From: Macrotis lagotis | Lineage: Eukaryota > Chordata > Mammalia > Peramelemorphia > Peramelidae | Direction of reading: 5' to 3' | NCBI RefSeq assembly: GCF_037893015.1 | Contig: NC_133660.1 | Location: forward strand, 160,884,937 to 160,948,936 | DNA: 64,000 bases | In this document: positions 11,140 to 21,484 of the stretch, one piece after another | Position numbering within the stretch: position 1 is the first letter of the stretch | How the letters are laid out: the number at the start of each line of letters is the position of its first letter | The notes under the pieces: model-generated | Told to the model about the DNA's origin: nothing | The model's input: only the letters and a program-made list of their open reading frames with translations | Databases searched by the model: none | Program-made: the position numbers and the translations under genes

Positions 11140-11885
11140 TGAGAAAATGAAGTGAGAAAAATAAAGTGAGGCATAGCTGAAGTCACTTGGCAGAGAGGGT
11201 AAGTGAGGCATCCATCAATCAGTACAAGGCCCTAGGGCAAGAGTTTCTGGTTTGAAAGAATTAATTACTCCAGGATGTGGTTTCTGGTCCCCCAGCAAGG
11301 CTACTGGGGAGAAAATAGACAGAATGAAGTGGTATATGTAGCAGTGGGAGGTCTGGGAGATCATAAAGTCCCACAAGTGATTCCTCTTTGGTGTTGACTT
11401 GAGGTCCTAGACCCAAACCAACTTTCCATTTTGGAATTAGAATTTTTTTATTCTTAGTAAATACTTGATGATCAGTCTGTCTCCTTAAAATTCATTTTGG
11501 AGACTCCACCCACAAAATACTACCAGCAGTTAGAGTGGGCTATGAGTTTCTTCACTGATCTCAAAATTCTCTATGATGGACTTGCAAATAAACTTAAGGG
11601 CAAGATCAAAAAAGAGTTTGATGAAGCCAGTAGGAACATAATGCATATTTCCCAAGAGTAGAATTATTCCTGTTCCATTATGCTATTTTCAGGCCAGCAC
11701 AAATCTGTTTAGTCTCTCCACAGGAACTATATCTCAAACTACAATATAAGAAACAGAGCTTTAGGAAATATATTAATGATAGAGTTTGTATTCTGGAAGA
11801 ACACTAAGAACAGGGAGCAGGAAATTTTCCCATGTCTGTGGGCAAGTCAATTCACATTTCCAGGGCTGAATTTCTGTAAAATAGG
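11140..11885. other. No gene recognised
   Basis: Single-copy-looking sequence. A short plus-strand frame (11776-12000) runs into the neighbouring MITE and is not supported. Confidence 0.4.
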
Positions 11886-11893
11886 GAATTGGT

Positions 11894-12118
11894 CAGCATT
11901 TCTCAAACTTTCTATTCTCTGGACCCTTCTTTCCCTTTTAAAAATTATTAAGGACCCCTCCCCCAAAAGTGCTTTTATTTATATGGGTCCTATTTATTGA
12001 TATACCATATTAGAAATAAAAAAATCAATACTATTATGAAAATAACTTGATTTTGAAGATCCCCTGAAAGAGTTAATAAAGTCCCAGAGGTCCTTGGATC
12101 ACACTTTGAGAACTACTG
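11894..12118. mobile_element. hAT (Charlie/MER-like) MITE
   Basis: The ends are cagcatttctcaaact (11894) and tttgagaactactg (ending 12118), matching the CAGxGxTTCTCAAA type of inverted terminal repeat of mammalian hAT-Charlie nonautonomous elements. Flanks gaattggt (11886-11893) and gattaggt (12119-12126) are an 8-bp TSD with two mismatches, as expected for hAT. The interior ('taaggacccctcccc', 'ttatttatatgggtcct') also fits. There is no transposase. Confidence 0.75.
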
Positions 12119-12126
12119 GATTAGGT

Positions 12127-12686
12127 GCTTTAGAAGTTGCCATCTAGTCTAAGGCAAAGATTTTAAGCATCAAAAGTACTAAGATTTAGCTGTATAAATT
12201 TTTATGTCATTTAGCAATTTTGTAGGGAATGGTTAAAAACAAAGGACAAATATAAAAAGAAGGTGGATATCATTTATGTACAACCAGGACTGTGCTGGAG
12301 CCTTGGTGAGAGCAGATCACTAAATTTTCAAAGGGAGTAATCATACTTCAGATATCCACAAACAAATGCAAATTGGGGTTTGTCTTACTGCTTTGTGGAT
12401 TGTCTAGACTTAAGAAATTGATGGGGAAAAAATGTTAATAGTGCAGATTAAACTTACTGCCCTGGATATAACTAGTTGTTAAACATTTATCAATATTCCA
12501 CTTTCTATATTGTACATTTTTATCAGGAAACCATCTGTTGGAAAAGATTGACTAGCAAGAAAATGAGGTCGAAGTCTCAGAAAGATAAATCACAGAAGTA
12601 GTACAATTTTACACCTTTTCAAAGAAAAGTTCTGATATATGATGGGGGTCTAATTCAGAGAATCTTTTAAGTTAGAAAGTAACTCT
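12127..12686. other. No gene recognised
   Basis: Unassigned sequence with no recognised repeat or supported frame. Confidence 0.4.
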
Positions 12687-12700
12687 AAGAAAACTCATAC

Positions 12701-12872
12701 TTGGGTGGCTAGGGGGAGCAGTGGATAGAGCACTGGCCCTGGAATCAGGAGTACCTGAGTTCAAATCCTGCATCAGGCACTTAATAATTACCTAGCTGTG
12801 TGGCCTTGGGCAAGCCACTTAAACCCATTTTGCCTTGCAAAAAAAATCCCAAAGCAAAAACCTATTAAAAAA
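12701..12872 (+). mobile_element. WSINE-like SINE with TSD
   Basis: Plus-strand copy with head 'gtggctagggggagcagtgg', B-box-like 'gagttcaaatcc' and 3' end 'ttgccttgcaaaaaa' plus an extended A-rich tail. The TSD aagaaaactcata is at 12687-12699 and 12873-12885. Confidence 0.9.
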
Positions 12873-12885
12873 AAGAAAACTCATA

Positions 12886-13559
12886 TTCCTCATACCCTTC
12901 CACTCTGATATAAGGATCTATTTATTTAATAATCCTACAGAAAAATAGATTCTAGAATCCTCCCCTCAATAACATTCAAATATTTAACAATTATCTTCAG
13001 AAAATTCCCTCTCCTCTTTAAAAACCTATCATCTAATTGCATCCTCAATAATGATTAAGAAAATTTTAATATAATTGAAGACTATTATTAAACTGTTCTT
13101 ATTCACTTAGCTTTTAACCACTCCTGGCAAAGTGGTTAAAATTAAATTTGTCTTCTATACCCCACCCTACCTGGACTGATAACATACAGGTTTATTATAG
13201 GAAGAATTATATAACCTGATATAAAATGAAGAGGAAAACAATGAATATGTAAAGACTTTGTTTTGATGTTTGAAAGAGACAAAGACAAATACAGATGTGT
13301 TTTTACATGAAAAACATTAAGAAAGAAGCAAGAGAGAAAATTAATTTCCCTGTTTCAGTGTTGTTTGTTATTTGTTTATTTGCATATAACTAACTGGAAA
13401 ACTTTGAAGTTTTAGTGATTGGGGAACTCTGAAACTCCAAAACTTTTTATGATTTTTGTACAAATGCACATAGCCTGATTTCTGTCTTGACTGGCAGAAA
13501 TGAGGATTGGGTTACTCACTAGTTAATCTTAAATTAGAAAGAAGTTTCTCAAAGACATT

Positions 13560-13560
<1 letters not shown>
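12886..13560. other. No gene recognised
   Basis: AT-rich unassigned sequence. Confidence 0.35.

Positions 13561-13607
<47 letters not shown>
13561..13607. repeat. (TG)n microsatellite
   Basis: A nearly pure TG dinucleotide run of about 46 bp. The two overlapping plus-strand frames here translate it as Cys-Val repeats and are not genes. Confidence 0.95.
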
Positions 13608-13608
<1 letters not shown>

Positions 13609-13639
13609 AGGATATGTAAAAAAAAATACTCCTTGCTCT

Positions 13640-14745
13640 CAAAGAGCTCACAATATAATGAAGGAGATAACATGCAAACAATTGCAGTTCAATCTTGTCA
13701 GCACTCTGAACAACATGCTTCAATGTGGAAGGGGATGTGGGGAAGCTGGGACATTAATACACTATTGGAAGAGTTGTGAACTGATTCAACCATTCTAGAG
13801 AGCAATTTGGAATTAGACCTAAAGGACAATAAAACTGTGCATACCCTTTGATCCTGTAAAACCAATACTAGGTTTGTATTCCAAAGAGATCATAAAAAAA
13901 GGAAAAAGGACCTACATGTACAAAAATACTTATAGCAGCTCTTTTTGTGGTAGTAAAATTGGAAACTGAGGGGTTGCCCATCAATTAAGGAATGACTGAA
14001 TAAGTTGTGGAATATGAATATGGTGGAATGCTATTATTCTATGATGATGGTGATGATTGCATAGTCCTTTATTCTTGAAGATCATGACATGAGGGAGGCG
14101 ATGCCATGACATGCATGTGAATTATATTTGATTGGGGGAGGGGGCTGTGCAAAGTCGTCAGTCTCCTTCAGAGTCATCTGGGTCCAGTGGCCAGGTATGA
14201 ATCAGGATGACTGGAGATGGCCCTGTATTCAGGGCTATTGTTCTATAAGAAACTGTATGTGGATCAATTATATGAAATGACGCTAAGTGAAGTGAGTAGA
14301 ACCAGGAGAACATTGTGACCATAGTGGTAGCAACATTGTTCAGTGATTAACTGTGCAGACTTGGCTCTTCTCAATGATACATGATCAAAGACAATGCCAA
14401 AAGCTTTTGTTGGAAAATGCCATTCACATTTGGAGAAAGAACTATGGAGTCTGAACAGAGACCAAAGCATACTATTTTCATTTTTTTTAAATGTGCTTTT
14501 TTCCCTAAGGTTTTCCCCCCTTTTGTTCTGATTCTGCTTTCAAAACTTGACTAATATCGAAATATGTTTAACATAATTGTACATGTATAACCTATATCAG
14601 ATTACCTGCTGTCTTGAGGAGGGGAGAGGACAGGAAGGGAGGGAAAAATGTGGAACTCAAAATCTTAAGAAAATGAATCTTGAAAACTATCTATACATGT
14701 AATTGGAAAAAATGAAAAAATAAAATAAAACCAAATTACTGCATC
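13640..14745 (+). mobile_element. L1 3' end split by an RTE-tailed SINE
   Basis: The end of L1 ORF2 ('GRGCGEAGTLIHYWKSCEL', then a CIPFDP-like motif) continues through 14029. An insertion occupies 14043-14233. The element resumes with 'gttctataagaaactg' and a 3' UTR ending in A-rich sequence near 14740. Frames are broken. Confidence 0.8.
14043..14233 (-). mobile_element. RTE-tailed SINE fragment with TSD
   Basis: It contains 'catgagggaggcgatgccat' and 'atgactggagatggccctg', the RTE-tail and middle of the SINE at 2925-3190. The tRNA-like head is missing, as expected for a 5'-truncated copy. The TSD gctattattctat / gctattgttctat lies at 14030-14042 and 14234-14246. Confidence 0.8.
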
Positions 14746-14849
14746 AACCATGTCTAAATATGTCTCAATCTATACTCCATCTATATCACTTCTCTCTCAA
14801 GAAATAGATATCATACTTCTTCATTAGTTCTCTGGAAGAGGGGGAGGGA

Positions 14850-15150
14850 AGATCATGACTGGTCCTCATATTGCTCAGAGTTCCTGAGCCTTTCAAAGGT
14901 CTTTGTCTTCACAATGTTGTTGCTATTGTATAGACTGTTCTCCTGGTTCTGTTCATTTCACCTTGCATCAGTTCATACAAGTCTTCTCAGGATTCATGGA
15001 AAGGTTACTTTCATAATTTCTTTCAGCAAAATAATATTTCATTACATTCATATAACATAATTCATCAATTAATGAACACTCCCTTAGTTTCCTTTGCCAC
15101 CCCAACAGAGAAGCTATAAATTTTTCTCTACATATAGTTTCATCATGTGC
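14850..15150 (-). mobile_element. L1 3' fragment
   Basis: 'ctcctggttctgttcatttca', 'catcagttcatacaagtctt' and 'cattcatataacataattcatc' are reverse-complement L1 terminal ORF2 and 3' UTR sequence, more diverged than the copy at 9.5-11.1 kb. Confidence 0.65.
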
Positions 15151-15428
15151 AAAATAAAGCAGTAGATACTCTTCTAGCTCTAAATCCTCTAAATTCTGTG
15201 ATTGTTTTGAAATTTAAGTAGAAAAGACTATCTTTCAATGAGGGTCTGTTCAATTGAGTACAGTCATGCTTCAAATGATTAACTTCCATTTTCATAAAAA
15301 GAAGATCCTAGGAATCTTGCTTTTTTGAGGGACAACATTACCTTACACTATAGGTCTCCCCTTAGAATGCTACTTTTCATATGGTAAGAACTGACTGCTT
15401 TTAAAAGTATGATATAAATTAATGTGAA

Positions 15429-16019
15429 GTGCAGTCTTGGCACCAGTTGCCATCCTCTGCCTTAGAGATTTTCTTGTTTTGCCATTACCTGCTCATAGGA
15501 GAACAGCTTGAAAATGTCCCAAGGGAAGGGAAAGATGGCTTTAACTCAAAGACCAGAGAAGCATTGCGGGAGGGGCAACTTTCCTTGTCTCAGCCTGCTG
15601 TCATTCTGAGAAAGGTATCCTTTCTTGTTTCTGGATAGTGGAGATTAATTATCCTGAAGCATGCAATTTATGGTTGATCAGAGTTTTTGTATGGAAAAAA
15701 ATCCCATGTTACAAGTAGTTGCTTCTTTCTCAAGGTTCTGGTCATCCCCACCCATATCTTTCAGGTATTACAAAGGCTTTTTATGAGTAGTATTGTTGAG
15801 AATCCAGCAAGGAAAACCATAGGCAACCAAGTTACCTCACATTTACCCTTCCTAACACTAGAGAAGGACAAATCTTTGAATGAATTTAATGTGGAAGTTG
15901 GAGAGCAGACCCAGAATCCAGTATCTACACTAAGTAACACCAGTGAGACAACCCAAATTGACTTAATTCTCCCTCCTGGGCCACAAGAAATGGACAATGG
16001 CTTGGCTCAGAGAAAGTAG
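15429..16019 (+). other. Two unrecognised plus-strand frames
   Basis: Frames of 69 codons (15429-15638) and 110 codons (15687-16019) lie in sequence that does not match the repeats of this window. The second is Ser/Thr/Asn/Gln-rich in its C-terminal half (ENPARKTIGNQ, later EQTQNPVSTLSNTSETTQ) and ends in NGLAQRK before a TAG. A pyrimidine-rich stretch and 'tttcag' at 15762-15767 resemble a splice acceptor, but no matching donor model is convincing. I do not recognise either frame; chance openness is possible. Confidence 0.2.
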
Positions 16020-16435
16020 GATGTTCCAAACCCATTTTTTACATTATAATTTGGAAACAGTGGGCAAGTTTCTATTTGAATTGTCTTCCACATGTACCCT
16101 GAGTATATTGCAGTATGGATAAACAGTCCTTTGTTATTTCTCTTATCAGATCCCTTCCATTATCCCATGTTGTGCTGATTTCCTTGAATCAAAAAAAAGT
16201 CTGAAGTTTTGTGAGATGATTTCCATAATGTTTTGTCACATGCCACAGGATCAGAGGCAGTGGTTACTTCATTGATTACTTTAGATTCTGACATCCTGTA
16301 GGTCAGAGTTCAAGCTATAAATTCTTAGAGTGAAGCCTGTTTTCAGTTCTCTGTGGAAATGGATTTGTTCTTTGTTTGACCAATCCTGAAGGAGTATATT
16401 CCAGGCTAAGAGAAGCCCAGAACATTTGGTCCACA
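16020..16435. other. No gene recognised
   Basis: Unassigned sequence. Confidence 0.35.
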
Positions 16436-16660
16436 GGACATGTTGTATAATGGGAAAAGCCCTGGATTCGAACTCAAAAGAGCTGGGTTTGAGTCCCAGC
16501 TCTGGTCTTTATACTTCCTTCTAATTAATGCAGGCTGTCTGCTGCCCTCCTTCCTAGACTACTGTGGATAAATAACTTCATCTTCCCAGGTCTTGTTTCC
16601 TCATCTGTAAAATAATGAGTTTGGGCTGATCTCTGAGATCCCTTCCTCTTCTAGTTTCCA
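16436..16660 (+). repeat. MIR/THER1-type SINE
   Basis: Head 'gtataatgggaaaagccctgg' with 'gaactcaaaagagctggg', core 'ttcctcatctgtaaaataat', and 3' part 'ctctgagatcccttcc' are in the expected order. Confidence 0.7.
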
Positions 16661-16664
16661 TGAC

Positions 16665-17010
16665 CCATGACCAATGCATCACTGTTCTCAACAAAGCTCA
16701 GAAGACACAGCACTGCAATAGTTTCCAATCCAGTTCAGACCCCAAACTATTTTTCTGACCTTATGATGCATTACTACCCTTCACAGACTTCTGTGGCCCA
16801 TCCAGACTTGCCTTCATCTCTCATCCTTATGCCTTTGCTCAGGTTGTTCTTATATCTAGAAGGTGCTCCCTCCCCCATGAAGAATTCTTGCCTTCCTTCA
16901 AAGTACAACTCAAAAAACTCAGCAACTGCCTCTTCCAGGAAGCTTTTCCTGAGCTGCAAATGGTCCCCTATGCATTAACCCCTCCAATATTACCTTGTCT
17001 TTATTTTGTA
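16665..17010 (+). mobile_element. L2 LINE 3' fragment
   Basis: The segment carries the typical L2 tail: 'atgcctttgctcaggttgtt', 'gaaggtgctccctccccc', 'ccttcaaagtacaactcaa' and 'ctcttccaggaagcttttcc'. This encodes remnants of the L2 ORF end and a 3' end that is conserved between mammals. The two opposing short frames over it are not genes. Confidence 0.7.
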
Positions 17011-17034
17011 TATAAAACATACAAATATATCTAG

Positions 17035-17235
17035 GTTGGAATCGGGAAATTTTATTTTCCTGTCTCTAGATACAGCCTCAGATACTCAGATGCTCTGTGA
17101 CCTTGGTTAAGTCATTTAACCTTGTTTACCTCAGTTTCTTCATCATAAAATGAGTTGGAATATGAAATGATAAAACACTCCATAATCTTTGCCAAGAAAA
17201 CCCCAGATGAAGTCACAGAGAATCTTATAGGACTT
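17035..17235 (+). repeat. MAR1-type CORE-SINE
   Basis: 'ctctgtgaccttggttaagtc', 'cctcagtttcttcatcataa' and 'tgccaagaaaaccccagatg' followed by 'gtcacagagaat' match the MAR1 body and tail in plus orientation. Confidence 0.65.
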
Positions 17236-17522
17236 AAAGGAATGAATGACAAGGAAAAAATCATAAGCACAATAAAAGATAAATTTTATTTTGTTTTATT
17301 TCAGTTAGGGCACAAAGTAAATTTTCCTGACATTCCAGGGGGATGAGTCTAGAAAAAGTTCAAATCAATTTACAGTGTGGAAGTCTCCAATGGATGACCA
17401 TGGAATCTGTTCATCATGAGTAGGTAAGAGATGTTCATTCTGTTGCAGGAAAAGGTTGAAAATTGAAGGACCATGGCCAGGGAGTCTAGTGGAAGGCTGA
17501 GAATTCATCTTTGGAGAAATGC

Positions 17523-18880
17523 TCAGAGATGACTAGCAGCAACACAAAGAGGGGAGTCCACTGGACAGAGAGTCATGGGGCCAGCCTTTGTTCCTGAAAG
17601 TGGGGGACCAGGAGAAAAGATGGGTGTGACAGGTGCTATGAAGGGAACAGGGTGGAATCTATAAATGACAGAGTTCTGGAGAATGTTGTAAAAGACAACA
17701 GCGCTGGGGCTGTATTCTAGGTACACCCCAATCCTGGGCACAGGACCTTTTAGTCGATGGTTCAATGATTCAGGATAACTTTGGAAAAAGTAATCACCTT
17801 CCTTCCAGACACATCGAAGCAAAAACATAGAGCCATTGGGGTCAATGTCCATGAGCCCCTTTCACCCCAAGTATTGTGTATAGATCCCCAGGATCCACTG
17901 AGGAATTTGAGTGACATCCACCTCTCAGTACTGCCTGCCTGAGATGAAGGTCTGCTCAGCAAAGACACTGTGGCAATCAGAATCCTCAGGATGCTTGGAA
18001 TCCATTTGCCAGCCATCTCCAGCCTTCACAATCCTCAGATCCTCAGAAACAATCACAAAGGTACTGGATGATGTGGGATCCAGACTGATGTCCACTCTGA
18101 ATCACCTGAGCATCTCTATTATGCCAGGAATGGGAAAAATTCTCAGCTCTGGGGTGATATTCTTGGCCCTTTGGGATAACACCAACTCACCCCTTCCCAG
18201 TAACTGCTTAGTATTTTGTAGCAGCTCCATGTTGGGTTGGTGGTCTGCTTCCTCCAGCTAGAGCTGGAATGAAGTTCTGAAGGGTTTGCATATGCTGGGA
18301 TATTCTGTGCTGGCTTGCCCTTTTCTCTTCCCTTATCCTTTCATGATTCTTGGTTTCTTCCTCTATTAGGAAGTGGTGCAGTTTGTTGTATTCTCCTGTG
18401 ATCATCCAATTTCAGGAGTCAAGAGATCTCTCCTCCTGAACTAGAAGTTTCTCAGCTTCCTCCAAACTTGCCCCAAGCAACTCTGCATGTGCTGGAGCAT
18501 CTCCCTGCTCTGATGAGCAGCTTCTTCTACAGGAGAGAGCATGTGAACCCTATGTTCCGTGGTCTGGCCACATCTCACGCAGAGAGCTGTCTGGTCATCT
18601 TCACAAAAGAGCTTGAAGACTTAGTTGTGAGTGGGACAGTGTCTCCGGCCTTCAGTCCTTCCCAATAGCTGGCTGCTGAGCTGTTTGCCCAGGTCAGTCA
18701 GCTGTGCTAGCCATTCATTGACCTCTGGGAATTCTCCATCTTGGGACACTTGCCCACATGCAGGACAAGAGAAAGCTGACACTCTAACTCTCTGGTTCAA
18801 AGGGAGACGTTCTTGGCAAAAGCTGTGCCCACATCTGAGGGTGACTGACTGAGAGAAGTAGCTTTGTGGCTGTAAGGACT
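17523..18880 (-). pseudogene. Processed TRIM-family pseudogene (RING / B-box / coiled coil / SPRY)
   Basis: This is an intronless minus-strand copy of a tripartite-motif E3 ubiquitin ligase gene. In order: a RING remnant with VTLRCGHSFC (about 18845-18815) and FSCPACGQ; a B-box with KLFCEDDQTALCVRC...EHRVH (about 18615-18545); a coiled coil with EEETKNHERIREEKRASQHR (about 18360-18290); then PRY-SPRY with LDPTSSSTFVIVSEDLR (about 18090-18030) and a C-terminal SPRY block (17523-17852, e.g. VGVYLEYS-type RIGVYLEYSPSAVVFYN). It is disabled: a TAA replaces a codon just before the B-box, a frameshift follows it, and the SPRY is split between frames with further stops. The first RING cysteines are not recognisable. 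The arrangement resembles the intronless TRIM60/TRIM75-like group, but the exact parent is uncertain. Confidence 0.8.
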
Positions 18881-18899
18881 CAATGGATTTTCAAAACCG

Positions 18900-19385
18900 A
18901 TTTGTACATAAACCCTCTGTAGACAGAAGAGTCAATAGGCAGCTTCTTTCCTTTCCCTTTCCACACCCAGTTCCCAAATCTTCTCAAGAATGCTAGCCAT
19001 CTTTCCCTTTTATCTACTTACTGAGTCACAGAATTTGAGATGTATAACTCGCTACTCTTTTAGTCTAGTCTACACATGATGACCACACTCATGATAACCC
19101 ATTCAAGAAGGGTCTTTCCATTCTTTGCTGCAGGAGAACTCCACACTAGAGTTCTCAAGAACTAATTTCTATTGAAGTAATCTCCACATCTGTCTCCCTA
19201 TTTTTTCCCTTATCTAGCCTTTCCACAATTGCCCAATAACTTCCTCAAAAAATTTGAGGATTGAAAATGCCTAAAAAGCAGTTAAGTGGAATAATAGAAC
19301 AATAGATTTGCTTCTTATCTTAAGAACTAGCATGAATTTTTCAAATATTTTATTTTCCCCATCAAATGTAAAAACAATTTTTAAA
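18900..19385. other. No gene recognised
   Basis: Unassigned flank upstream of the TRIM pseudogene on its own strand. No promoter or exon is recognised. Confidence 0.35.
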
Positions 19386-19389
19386 ACTA

Positions 19390-19538
19390 ATTTTTTTTTA
19401 TTTTTTCAAGGCAATGGAGTTAAATGACTTGCCCAAGGTCACATAGCTAAGTATTAAGTGTCTGAGGTCAAATTTGAACTCAAGCCCTCTTGACTCCTGG
19501 GCCATTACTCTAACCACTGTACTACCTAGTTGCCCCTA
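19390..19538 (-). mobile_element. WSINE-like SINE
   Basis: T-rich tail, 'caaggcaatggagttaaatg', 'cccaaggtcacatagctaa' and terminal 'ctacctagttgcccc'. This copy is more diverged than most others in the window. Confidence 0.8.
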
Positions 19539-19589
19539 ACCTTCATTTTTTTTTAAGTTTTAAGTTCTGTATTTTTTCTCTTCCTCCCT

Positions 19590-19855
19590 AGTCAGGAGGA
19601 CAGGAGTTTGAATCCAGCCTCAGACAATTGCCACTTATTAGCTGTATGACCTTGGGCAAGTCACTTAACCCTGATTGCCCCCAATCCAGGGTCTCCAGTC
19701 ATCCTGATTCATATCTGGTCAATGGACTCAGATGATTCAGGAGGAGAAAATGAGTATAGTTACTTAGCACAGCATTCCCCGTACTCAATTCCAGTTCATG
19801 TGCTTGTCATGGCATCACCTCCCTGATGTTTTCTTCAAAAATGAAGGATAAATAT
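19590..19855 (+). mobile_element. RTE-tailed SINE
   Basis: The head/body 'gagtttgaatccagcctcag' and 'gggcaagtcacttaaccctg' is followed by 'ctccagtcatcctgattcat' and the RTE-type end 'gtcatggcatcacctccctga', then 'aaaatgaaggat'. It is the plus-orientation counterpart of 2925-3190. Confidence 0.75.
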
Positions 19856-20299
19856 TATACATATGTGCAGCACATAAGGCATATTTCCAAATTAGTCACA
19901 TAATTTATTGGTATCCTATAGACAAAATAGCTCATTAATAGTTTTCCCTTTTTATCTGGTTGCTGTAGCACATCCAGTTAGAATCAACTTCAGAGCAGGT
20001 CAGAGAAGAAGCTGACTACCTTGAAATGTCTACAACTATCCTCCACCCCCACAGTATTCACACCTCTGCTCCAAAGATTCATTTCAGTGCATTCCCAAGA
20101 AAGGCAATGATGCAAAGTAAGAGAGAGCAGAGGGCCATGGACCATTGCTTTGTGGGAACCATTAGTTTATAAAAGATCTGAGCAAATAGCCCAATGTTGT
20201 TTATAGCCTTTGTGTGTTCAAGGAAGACTAATACCTCTGGTGTGTGTGAAGGTTGCCATACCCTTTTCAGGGCTTCTTTCCATCTATGATGTTCACTCA

Positions 20300-21484
20300 A
20301 GTCACCTAATTCTCACCTGTGGCTCCAAGAAACTGTAGCATGCATAGTGGTCACACCCAGTTAAACAATTTAGACATGTGGGTAAACCGGATTGAGGGTA
20401 ACCAGGGGGATCTCAAGTCCATCGGTGAGTTAGATGAGTTAAGCATGTGAAGTCTTCTATTGGTAGAATGGGTAGATGAGAACAATTCAGTCCAATGGCC
20501 ATGAAGGCAGCTGAAGCAGGCACTGTGGAACCCTTAGAGCTTGGTTAGATATGGAAGACTCATCCACTGCATCTAGAGCCATCACCAGTTGTCTTGACTG
20601 TCTTACCACTGGACAATGCTGACTTTGGAAGAGAGAGTGAAGTTGATGACTTTGTGCAACTCTGGCTTATAAAATTCAGTTTACTCATGAATCAAAAGAC
20701 ATCACCCATGCCACTTTACCATTTCTATCTCAAAGTCCTATTGTGACAGGTAAGTGATGAAGCAGCAGGTTTGGATACACTAGGAGCTGTAGTCACAACT
20801 CTGCACATTAGAGGCCCAAGTCATAGGGTAATTTCCTCACTGGAAGCAGCATTGGGTGTCTGAGCAACTTTTTAAGTGAGCAACTTCTCACTTTCTGGTG
20901 TGAGGAAGGGGTTAGAAAAGGCACCCTAAAAATTATCTGCTTACCTATCCTTGGCCTGATTACTTCTGCAGGCAGGGATCTTACCTTGTGGTCAAAACAC
21001 AGAAAAAGGTACAAAAACTTCTTCAAAGAAAATTCCACTCACCAACAACATATGGAACATGCACACACGCATAGACAACACAATATCCAATAGACCTTAA
21101 AGATGAGAGAAAGATATTTCGAGAGCACTTAGCAGGTATCAATCCAAATAGCAGCCCTGATTGAAACAAGACTGGCAAATGAAGGCCCATTTACTGAAGT
21201 CTGAGCAGGATATGTGCTTTTCTGGAGTGGCTGCAGTGAAAATGATGCAGGTTTTGCAATCAAAACTAATCTATCAACAAATTTGTATGCCTACCAAAAG
21301 CTGTGAATGACAGGCTCCTGACAATGGGATTGCCAGTTGAAGGCAAACACTTTGCCACCATCATCAATGCTTATGCTGCCTCCCTGATGAACCCTGATGA
21401 AGTCAAAGAAAAATTTTATGAAGATCTGGAGACCCTTACCATCAATGTACCAAAAGAGGCCAAGCATATAATGCTGGTGACTTT
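20300..21484 (+). mobile_element. RTE LINE, 5' part (5' UTR and endonuclease)
   Basis: A 5' noncoding region of about 0.85 kb leads into a decayed endonuclease domain. The best frame (21303 onward) has NDRLLTMGLPVEGKHFATII, NAYAASLMNPDEVKEKFY and KEAKHIMLV, typical of RTE/BovB-type endonucleases and of the CFDP2-like sequences derived from them. The element is cut at 21484 by a HAL1-like insertion and resumes at 24252 with the expected next residues (DFNAR-like). The exact 5' end is uncertain and could lie nearer 19.9 kb. Confidence 0.8.

Noticed and set aside
13507..13798. Cys-Val repeat proteins
   Set aside because: Translations of a (TG)n microsatellite joined to an L1 ORF2 fragment.
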